DNA of 64,000 nt, from assembly GCF_024199845.1 (NCBI RefSeq), contig NZ_JANADO010000002.1, positions 62,001-126,000 on the forward strand. Direction: 5' to 3'. Made by a program: the position numbers and the translations under genes. A model generated the notes under the pieces. It searched no databases. It was not told where the DNA came from and saw only the letters and a program-made list of their open reading frames with translations. Positions 58,996 to 64,000 of the stretch are shown here, piece after piece (the first letter of the stretch is position 1; each line of letters starts with the position of its first letter). The stretch comes from Bradyrhizobium sp. CCGB12. GTDB taxonomy: Bacteria > Pseudomonadota > Alphaproteobacteria > Rhizobiales > Xanthobacteraceae.

Positions 58996-59957
58996 TCATT
59001 CGATCACTTCATCGGCCGATGTAAGCAGAATATCTGGAACCCTTAGGCCAAGTGCCTTCGCCGTTCTTAAATTGATCACAAGGTTGAACCTCGTGGGCTG
59101 TTCAACAGGAAGTTCTGCGGGGCTCGTGCCATTCAGGATGCGCGAAACGAGGAAGGCCGACCGACGATAAGCCGCACGGATATGCGGTCCGTAAGAGACT
59201 AGCCCGCCAGCTCTTGGGAACGAATCAGCGAAACTCATGGTTGCCAATTTGTTTTCTAAGGCAAAGGCGGCGATCTGTTTTCCTCCGACATCAAAAAGCG
59301 GGTTGCTCGTGAGAGTGATCGCTTGCGATTTGGCTTGCACTGCCGCGGCAATGCCAGCCTCGATGTCTCTTTCCGCGCGTACTCCTATCAACTCAAGAGC
59401 AAGCCATAGCTTTGGTGCAGCAGACTCAAGAGGTTTGACCGAAAGCGGGGACGTCGCGTCATCGGGATTGAAAAACACAGCCACTCGGGTCAGAGCAGGA
59501 TCAAGTTCTTTCAGCAACTCCAGCCGCTTGGCACTCGCTTCCGCGGTCAAGATGCTTATACCTGTGATGTTGCCGCCCGGCTTTGAAAGGCTGTTGACTA
59601 GACCCGCCGCCACTAAATCGCCTGTGATGCAGACTATCGGAATCGTGCTGGTTGCATCCTTAGCAAGGGTTCCGGCCAGTGCGCCCGACGCGAAGATCAG
59701 ATCAACCTTTCTTGCGATGGCATCGGAAATCTGTTTCGCAACAGCGATGCGCGCGACGGTATCCGGCCCTCCAACTAAGATGACGGTTTTGTTGTCGATC
59801 AGGCCAAACTCACGTAGGCCATCCTTGAACGAATCGACTGCGCCCTGACCTAGTGAACAACTATTGCGATCCGCGGGGGTGCCATAGATTGAGCACGGGC
59901 GGCCACTGACCAGAGAGCCGCAGCACCAAGCAGGAAAATGCACTCACGCATTTCCAT
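58996..59957 (-). pseudogene. orphan ABC_sub_bind-family periplasmic protein, paralogue 5, N-terminal frameshift
   Basis: The signal peptide part (MEMRECIFLLGAAALWSVAA, RAQSMAPPRIAIVVH) is in one frame from 59957 and the rest in another from about 59860 (GQGAVDSFKDGLREFGLIDN). The core is otherwise complete: VDLIFASGALAGTLAKDATS, VCITGDLVAAGLVNSLSKPG, GNITGISILTAEA and QPTRFNLVINLRTAKALG to ADEVIE. A single base change could restore it. As it stands the exported protein is not made. Confidence 0.8.
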
Positions 59958-60193
59958 GCATTTTTGCTCCGTCGTTTGGCTCATCTGACTATAAGCAAAA
60001 GTTCTTCTCCGGCGACGCAACCATCCGGCTGTCGTTTGGCGCGCCGCCCTTGCCGACATGATCGCCGTCAGGAAACGCGAGTTAAGCAAAGTGCAGCGAG
60101 AGGAAGCTCTCCGGTCGTGGCCGGGAAGTAGCTGAAACTGTTTGTCCTGGCCTCGACCTGTCCGGCGAGAGAGGCGCTACGCATACGCAAGGT

Positions 60194-60493
60194 TTGGGTG
60201 ACATTGTTTTGGTTGAAGATGCCCAGTGGCGTCGCAGCGTTCGCGGTGTGTCACTACGGGCCACGCGATCGGCCGAACACAATTATCATCGGCTGCTCGA
60301 CGCGTGCGAGGCGTTGGCGGTCGCTGCTCGGATGTCGCACGTGTTAGCTGGTGCTAACATGGCGCGCCACGAAGCCTATCGTCATCTGGTCGCTCGCGGA
60401 TTTCGTACCGAGATTCTGGGCGTGACGATGCACAGACATAACGATCCCGGCTATTGCCGCCCCGGCGCCTACATCATCGACGATTGGCGATAG
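60194..60493 (+). CDS. GNAT-like acetyltransferase C-terminal fragment
   Basis: A 99-residue frame. The last 55 residues (SHVLAGANMARHEAYRHLVA, RGFRTEILGVTMHRHNDPGY and RPGAYIIDDWR) match the C-terminal part of a GNAT family in which v-aGvN-aR-eAYr-l---GFRt---GV-M-rp---GY-r-----iDDWR is conserved. The acetyl-CoA-binding core expected before it is missing, so the gene is probably truncated. The present start MGDIVLVEDAQW has no strong ribosome binding site. Confidence 0.45.
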   Translation: MGDIVLVEDAQWRRSVRGVSLRATRSAEHNYHRLLDACEALAVAARMSHVLAGANMARHEAYRHLVARGFRTEILGVTMHRHNDPGYCRPGAYIIDDWR

Positions 60494-60630
60494 CATCTAT
60501 CAGGCAAGACTTTCGGACCGGGTCACCAGCGAAGATGAAGCTGACACCGCGGCGGTCTCAGCTCCGGTCAGGTTTTCTCGGGTGTTCTCCTAGCTCCGAT
60601 AAGATGGCTGTTCATACTGAGCAAATATAT

Positions 60631-60658
60631 ACCGCGCTGCTGGGCAAGGCAGCGCGGT
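60631..60658. terminator. bidirectional terminator-like hairpin
   Basis: ACCGCGCTGC and GCAGCGCGGT form a perfect 10-bp stem with a short loop, 23 bases beyond the stop of the leftward MXKDX gene. On the minus strand it is followed by ATATATTTG. Confidence 0.6.
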
Positions 60659-60680
60659 TGTAAGCCGTGAGGAGTTTGGC

Positions 60681-60932
60681 CTATTTGGACATTCCGTCCT
60701 TCTTCATGCCCGGTTTTTGCATGGAGTCCTTCTTCATGCCGTCCTTCGACATGCCTTCCTTGGACATGCCGTCGTTGCTCATGCCGGTAGTGCCCTTGCT
60801 CATTGAGCCTTTCTCCATGCCAGACTGCTCCGTGCCGGGCTTCGAATTACCCGCAGGGTTGGTCTGGCCCTGAGCGAAGGCAGAGCCGCACATCATGGCA
60901 AGGGCAGCGGTGGCGATGATGATCTTTTTCAT
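60681..60932 (-). CDS. exported pentapeptide MXKDX-repeat protein
   Basis: An 83-residue protein. MKKIIIATAALAMMCGSAFA is a signal peptide. The mature part is a run of MXKDX/MXKEX-type units (GMEKGSMSKG, GMSNDGMSKEGMSKDGMKKD, SMQKPGMKKDGM). The family is defined by these short Met/Lys/Asp repeats and is common in rhizobia and burkholderias; a role in metal binding or envelope protection has been suggested but not shown. TTGGGAACTCC-type sequence precedes the ATG. The start at 60932 is the one that gives the signal peptide. Confidence 0.82.
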   Translation of the reverse strand: MKKIIIATAALAMMCGSAFAQGQTNPAGNSKPGTEQSGMEKGSMSKGTTGMSNDGMSKEGMSKDGMKKDSMQKPGMKKDGMSK

Positions 60933-61128
60933 TGGGAACTCCTGGTTGCTGTGCAGCCTAACGAGAGCAAGCAAAGGCTGTTCCTATAAACGAAGTTGAG
61001 AGGGAAGATATTCTCCTCTCGGTTTCTGATACCGATCGCGACCTTATCCGTAAATCGCCGGAATTCGGTCAAGTCCATTTGCGTTTACCGAGTCATTCGG
61101 CCAGTCGCTTAATGAGTAGATAGCATAG

Positions 61129-61253
61129 TCCACACGATGATTGGCACGGATAGGCCCACCGATCGCGCTTGACCGAGGTGAGGTGTGCGCTGTCGGCAGC
61201 ACCTCAAAACCTAGCGGCTTGCCTCCCGCTCAGTTCGCCGGAATCTATCTCGC
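61129..61253 (+). repeat. duplicated leader of the two-gene cassette, copy 3
   Basis: Closely similar to 2056-2185. It contains GAGGTG / CACCTC, which can pair as a hairpin with a loop of different sequence, and the block AAAACCTAGCGGCTTGCCTC. It directly precedes the intact cassette. Confidence 0.7.
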
Positions 61254-61679
61254 ATGGGCACCAAGTCGCGAGAGGTTATCTGGGGCGGCCGGATCATGGG
61301 GGCGAAGATCCACGCCCGGGGAGCCCGTGAGCGTGCTCAAGAGGCCGTTCGAGAAGCCGACCGGGCGGAGGCCGAAGCATGGTCCGTTCGCATGGAAGGC
61401 TACGGCGGCCCTGCCCAGCCCTCCCCGACGATCGGTCAATGCCTAAATGGCGGACTTGCCTGGCTGGAGGTTGAGTGCGCCCGCTGCAAAGCTCGCGCGA
61501 GCCTGCCACTCGACGCCATCCGCCGGCCAAAAGATACGCCGCTCTGGAAGCTGGAATCCTCTCTCAGGTGCCGGTCCTGCCGCACCACCCGCTACGCGCT
61601 GCCCGCGCGCATGATCAAGCTAACCGAGACAAGGCAGATCACTCCCTATAAATGGGTCCATCCCACCGAGGAGCGCTAA
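61254..61679 (+). CDS. cassette first gene, copy 3 (zinc-ribbon-like)
   Basis: An intact 141-residue protein. MGTKSREVIWGGRIMGAKIH, a charged helix (ARERAQEAVREADRAEAEAW), then ECARCKARASLPLDAIRRPK and the second knuckle LRCRSCRTTRYALPARM, followed by KLTETRQITPYKWVHPTEER. The paired CxxC motifs suggest one zinc site. It is the best-preserved copy together with copy 2. It lies 8 bases before its partner. Function unknown; DNA or RNA binding is possible. Confidence 0.75.
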   Translation: MGTKSREVIWGGRIMGAKIHARGARERAQEAVREADRAEAEAWSVRMEGYGGPAQPSPTIGQCLNGGLAWLEVECARCKARASLPLDAIRRPKDTPLWKLESSLRCRSCRTTRYALPARMIKLTETRQITPYKWVHPTEER

Positions 61680-61687
61680 AGCAATCA

Positions 61688-61945
61688 ATGACCAAATTCG
61701 CTGCTGCACGTCCCTATGCCGATCCTGAGGCGGCCGCTCGCCAGATCATCCAGCTCGCGGCAAGCACCGAGCCGGTCCAGGACGGCCGGGTTCATATCGA
61801 GAAAATCAACGCGCCGTTTCTCTATACCCTGAAGGGTAGCGGCTCGGAGTTTGGCGCCGGCATCAAGTACGCGATCCAGCAAGGTTGGCTCGAGCTACAC
61901 GAAAGCGGGACCTATGTGCGGCTGATTAAAGCTGCAGCACAATAA
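61688..61945 (+). CDS. cassette second gene, copy 3
   Basis: An 85-residue protein. MTKFAAARPYADPEAAARQI leads to EPVQDGRVHIEKINAPFLYT, LKGSGSEFGAGIKYAIQQGW and HESGTYVRLIKAAAQ. It is intact and followed by a terminator-like hairpin. The conserved GW-ELHESGTYVRL end suggests the functional core of the family. Confidence 0.72.
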   Translation: MTKFAAARPYADPEAAARQIIQLAASTEPVQDGRVHIEKINAPFLYTLKGSGSEFGAGIKYAIQQGWLELHESGTYVRLIKAAAQ

Positions 61946-61947
61946 AA

Positions 61948-61983
61948 ACGGCCCCAGCGCAACCCTAACGCCGGAGCCGTTTG
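61948..61983 (+). terminator. terminator-like hairpin
   Basis: ACGGCCCCAGCG and CGCCGGAGCCGT arms pair imperfectly and are followed by TTTGGAGG, directly after the second cassette gene. Confidence 0.5.
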
Positions 61984-62076
61984 GAGGTTTGCTTGGCGGT
62001 AATGGGATCGCAAAGCATCCCGAGCATAGGAAAAACTGGCAATCGGGTCTGTCCGCTTCTGCACACAAGGGATAGA

Positions 62077-62092
62077 GTTCCCGTTCGGGAAC
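62077..62092. promoter_or_regulatory. palindrome overlapping the leader of the 62106 gene
   Basis: GTTCCCGTTCGGGAAC has two 7-base arms and a 2-base centre and ends 13 bases before the ATG at 62106. It could be an operator or a hairpin masking the ribosome binding site. Confidence 0.45.
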
Positions 62093-62105
62093 GGGACTGA
62101 TCGCC

Positions 62106-62297
62106 ATGAAAGACATGCAGACTCAGTTGGAAAAGCTCCGAACGGATGCTGCCGAGTGCGCCTTGATCCGCGATCTGGCCACTGATCCCAAGAAGCGAGA
62201 ACTGTTCACAAGGCTGGCCGCCCATCTGGCAGTTTTGGCCGATGAGGTTGAACGCGCGATTGCTGCCGCGAGACCTGAGGTGGTGCGGAAAAAATGA
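62106..62297 (+). CDS. small helical protein (63 residues)
   Basis: The protein begins MKDMQTQLEKLRTDAAECAL, continues IRDLATDPKKRELFTRLAAH and ends VERAIAAARPEVVRKK. The pattern LEKLRtDAAECaLI-DLAtD--KRELF--LA-HL-VLA-EVErAi is a tiny, multi-copy bradyrhizobial family that I recall. It is an all-helical, soluble protein. No function known. Confidence 0.7.
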   Translation: MKDMQTQLEKLRTDAAECALIRDLATDPKKRELFTRLAAHLAVLADEVERAIAAARPEVVRKK

Positions 62298-62471
62298 CCG
62301 ACTGAGGCCAGGGTCGGCTAACCGATCCGCCCCGCGACAACGATCGCGCGCGCCTGCGCTCCCGAAATGGTGCCTGGACTGGACCAACCGATATCCCAAC
62401 AGGAACGTCTCCATTCCCGATGCTTTTCCGGGAATGGACGAGTCGGATCTGGCGTAGTTGGAGGCGCGGCC

Positions 62472-62693
62472 ATGAAGCGCCACGCTATGAGCAAGTATTT
62501 CGGTAATGGCGCCGGCCACGTTTTGCGCCAGCACAACAGTGCCGTCCTGCTGTTCAGCTGGCACGGCAAGCCCGACGGATCGGCCCGCTATGTCGAGCAC
62601 GTCAACCGCTACGCCCGCAATGGCGTGGAGTATCCCAGCCTTGCCGACCTACTCCGCGCCATCGAGGCCGAGCACGCTCAGAAGAAGCCCTGA
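62472..62693 (+). CDS. small conserved hypothetical protein (73 residues)
   Basis: The protein begins MKRHAMSKYFGNGAGHVLRQ, continues HNSAVLLFSWHGKPDGSARY and ends LADLLRAIEAEHAQKKP. GGAGG lies 7 bases before the ATG. The central VLLFSWHGKPDGSARYVEHV looks like a conserved core. Soluble; function unknown. Confidence 0.65.
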   Translation: MKRHAMSKYFGNGAGHVLRQHNSAVLLFSWHGKPDGSARYVEHVNRYARNGVEYPSLADLLRAIEAEHAQKKP

Positions 62694-62754
62694 TGCAGCC
62701 CCAGCTCTACATCAAACGGCACCGTCCCCAGCAGCCTCTTGGAGCTGTAGGCGC

Positions 62755-62840
62755 CCGCTGGGACGGCGACTGTTTGGCGTCGGATCGGATCTGCAGTCGA
62801 AAGCGGCTGGCTTGAGCTCCACCTAGGTGCGGGCTCATGC
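62755..62840 (+). pseudogene. small degenerate trace of the cassette second gene (copy 5)
   Basis: The stretch TTTGGCGTCGGATCGGATCT, then GCGGCTGGCTTGAGCTCCAC aligns at spaced positions with the EFGAGIKYAIQQGWLELH part of the intact gene. It is far decayed and lacks both ends. Confidence 0.4.
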
Positions 62841-62865
62841 CCGACAGCAAGAATTTGCTTTCGGC

Positions 62866-63102
62866 CTAATGATGCAAGGTGCCGAGCCCATTTGTTGCCG
62901 TCGAGCCTTGGCCCGTTGAGTCATCCGAGCGCTCACGGACTAACCGAGTGACCTTGCGAGGCCCCGCCCAGACCTCAACAGCAGAATGTGCATTTAAAAA
63001 CTTCTGGGCTCGAGCCTCCGCGGCTTCGTCCGACGGGCAATCAATTTCGTAGACTGCGCGAGCAACACCAGTCAGATCAACCGCGTACGCAACGTAACGC
63101 AT
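62866..63102 (-). CDS. small conserved hypothetical protein (78 residues)
   Basis: A protein with MRYVAYAVDLTGVARAVYEI, CPSDEAAEARAQKFLNAHS and VEVWAGPRKVTRLVRERSDD. The pattern (M-xYraY--d--Gh----eIdC-dDeaA---A-------vElW---Rkv-rl) is a tiny bradyrhizobial family that I recall. The tail after RERSDDSTGQG is extra. Soluble; unknown role. Confidence 0.65.
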   Translation of the reverse strand: MRYVAYAVDLTGVARAVYEIDCPSDEAAEARAQKFLNAHSAVEVWAGPRKVTRLVRERSDDSTGQGSTATNGLGTLHH

Positions 63103-63264
63103 TGCAGCCTCCAGGTGCGCCTGGCCGGCATAATAGCGCCCTAACCTATCGGCGGCAGCTGGGACCGCTTGCCCTGAGGAGGGCGGGCGCTAGGGCCAGA
63201 GCGCAGCGACAATCCAGTCCATTGCCACTTGTTCCTAATGATAGTGCCACGAACGGAGGCGGCC

Positions 63265-63399
63265 TCAATTCATCTTCTGGCGGAGTTTCCTGATGATCTC
63301 GCGCAGATCGCTGGCGTACTCCTCGATGACACGGCGCACCTCGTCCAGCCGCGATGGCTTGGCTTCCTTACACTCGGTCTGTTTGTTGGGCTCGGGCAT
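63265..63399 (-). CDS. 44-residue helical protein near a FixK box
   Basis: Encoded leftward: MPEPNKQTECKEAKPSRLDE, then VRRVIEEYASDLREIIRKLR and QKMN. The basic helix and the pattern SRL-EVRRVIEEYA-DLR-IIkKLR-KMN are familiar from bradyrhizobia. It starts 35 bases from the FixK box at 63434, which could sit in its promoter. Confidence 0.6.
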   Translation of the reverse strand: MPEPNKQTECKEAKPSRLDEVRRVIEEYASDLREIIRKLRQKMN

Positions 63400-63433
63400 G
63401 GCCCGATCGGAGGGCCGAGAAAGCGGATATCGC

Positions 63434-63447
63434 TTGAGCTAGATCAA
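63434..63447. promoter_or_regulatory. FixK/FNR box
   Basis: TTGAGCTAGATCAA fits TTGA-N6-TCAA. Its centre is 41 bases from the leftward ATG at 63399 and about 30 bases from a possible rightward start at 63470. It lies where an activator could act on the leftward gene, but the distance would leave almost no leader, so the regulated start may be different. Confidence 0.55.
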
Positions 63448-63496
63448 AGGAGGCCAGCAGGCAGCCAGTATGAAGAGCCTACCAACTGCAGCGGCC

Positions 63497-63682
63497 TCAC
63501 TTCATCTGCTTGCGATTTTCGTCCGCAGTAATCTCGAAAAGCACGTCGTGCTGACTTGCCAGACCGGCAGGGCTGCGGGACATGTTTCTAAGTACGGTCG
63601 CCATTCTTGGCGATATGCCAGGCTTGTTTGCTTGGCTCAGGTATTGCCTGGCTAATTTTCGGCATTCTTCCGCAGTCCGCAT
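63497..63682 (-). CDS. small helical protein of the RTAEECR family
   Basis: A 61-residue protein beginning MRTAEECRKLARQYLSQANK, continuing PGISPRMATVLRNMSRSPAG and LASQHDVLFEITADENRKQ. The pattern MRTaeECR-LAreY---A---g-SPR-A--LRNmsRS--GLA-Q---L-ei is a tiny multi-copy bradyrhizobial family. The start at 63682 is chosen by that homology; upstream codons are not conserved. Function unknown. Confidence 0.65.
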   Translation of the reverse strand: MRTAEECRKLARQYLSQANKPGISPRMATVLRNMSRSPAGLASQHDVLFEITADENRKQMK

Positions 63683-63774
63683 TCTATGTCCCCCAGCACG
63701 GTCGCCATTGTGGAGGAACCAACGCGGCCTCGTCACTGCCAGACTTTTCGTGGCAGCCATCCCAGACCAGAGGG

Positions 63775-63978
63775 TTATTTTGGCGGCTGCAAGCCGGGCG
63801 AGCGTATCCAGTCAACCAAATGTGCGCCGGTCTCTGCAATCCGGGCTCGCTTAAGCAAGCTCTCGCGCTCCACCCCGACAGGCAACTGACTGGCCTGTTC
63901 TTTGAGCTTATCGGCCTGTTCGGCCATTCGTTCTTCAAGGGAGCGAGTCTGCTTCACTCGCCGGCGGTGCTCCGTCAT
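63775..63978 (-). CDS. small conserved protein of the LEER...SPGLQPP family
   Basis: An intact 67-residue protein: MTEHRRRVKQTRSLEERMAE, then QADKLKEQASQLPVGVERES and TGAHLVDWIRSPGLQPPK. It is the best-preserved member in the window (see 6069). GGAG lies 8 bases before the ATG. It may bind another protein or nucleic acid through its basic N-terminus; this is inference. Confidence 0.7.
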   Translation of the reverse strand: MTEHRRRVKQTRSLEERMAEQADKLKEQASQLPVGVERESLLKRARIAETGAHLVDWIRSPGLQPPK

Positions 63979-64000
63979 GGCGCGCTCCGTTCCGTTGGAG

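Noticed and set aside
60681..60860. Regular short repeat that might suggest a CRISPR or tandem DNA repeat
   Set aside because: The periodicity is that of MXKDX codons in an exported protein; there are no spacers and no cas genes.

Overview
The window looks like an accessory, strain-variable stretch of a Bradyrhizobium-type alphaproteobacterial chromosome. Supporting signs are the high GC content, an Hsp20 gene behind a ROSE-like RNA thermometer, FixK/FNR boxes, five copies of the ABC_sub_bind (TRAP-like orphan) periplasmic protein family, a SAM/adenylate-cyclase/AAA-ATPase regulator, DUF1236, PRC-barrel and MXKDX-repeat secreted proteins, and many tiny proteins of families I know from bradyrhizobia. 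I saw no rRNA, no convincing tRNA and no CRISPR array. Identifications rest on my reading of the translated sequence; no database was searched.

Layout. 0-6 kb: two small coupled genes, hsp20, then debris that includes a Ku C-terminal relic, copy 1 of a duplicated two-gene cassette, an ATP-dependent DNA ligase relic, a response regulator and the first orphan substrate-binding protein. 5.7-11.8 kb: a FixK-box-driven 33-residue membrane peptide, a broken IS1182-type transposase, two convergent methyltransferases, a serine recombinase and a small membrane protein. 11.8-17.5 kb: secreted or envelope proteins (DUF1236, PRC-barrel, several small exported proteins), a GT4 glycosyltransferase and unassigned genes.

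18-31 kb is the best-ordered region. A divergent IclR regulator faces a tightly overlapping operon: acyl-CoA dehydrogenase, AMP-forming acyl-CoA synthetase, branched-chain-type substrate-binding protein, NAD(P) beta-hydroxyacid-type dehydrogenase, Ldh-family oxidoreductase and LigI-like amidohydrolase. A sugar ABC transporter follows (frameshifted binding protein, two intact permeases, no ATPase visible) with a GH51 arabinofuranosidase. This reads as a catabolic island for a plant-derived carboxylic acid or glycoside.

31-47 kb is a mosaic. It holds a broken dienelactone hydrolase, a second DNA-ligase relic, a LuxR-type regulator, a secreted alpha/beta-hydrolase and a 2.1-kb IS5/IS427-type element. 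That element has CTAG target duplications, carries an orphan substrate-binding protein and splits a FixK box in front of the second copy of the 33-residue membrane peptide. Further along are a stand-alone LuxR HTH, another orphan substrate-binding protein beside an IS terminus, and an unusual membrane-anchored DnaJ-type zinc-finger protein in an apparent operon with an exported protein. 47-64 kb holds the large cyclase regulator, DUF2231, a gamma-glutamylcyclotransferase-like gene, DUF6894, copies 2 and 3 of the cassette, a truncated H-NS-like protein, several pseudogenes and a dense run of tiny conserved genes.

Overall the window is rich in duplications, frameshifted genes and gene fragments around recombinases. 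This suggests a genomic island undergoing decay and reshuffling, with a few coherent systems embedded in it.
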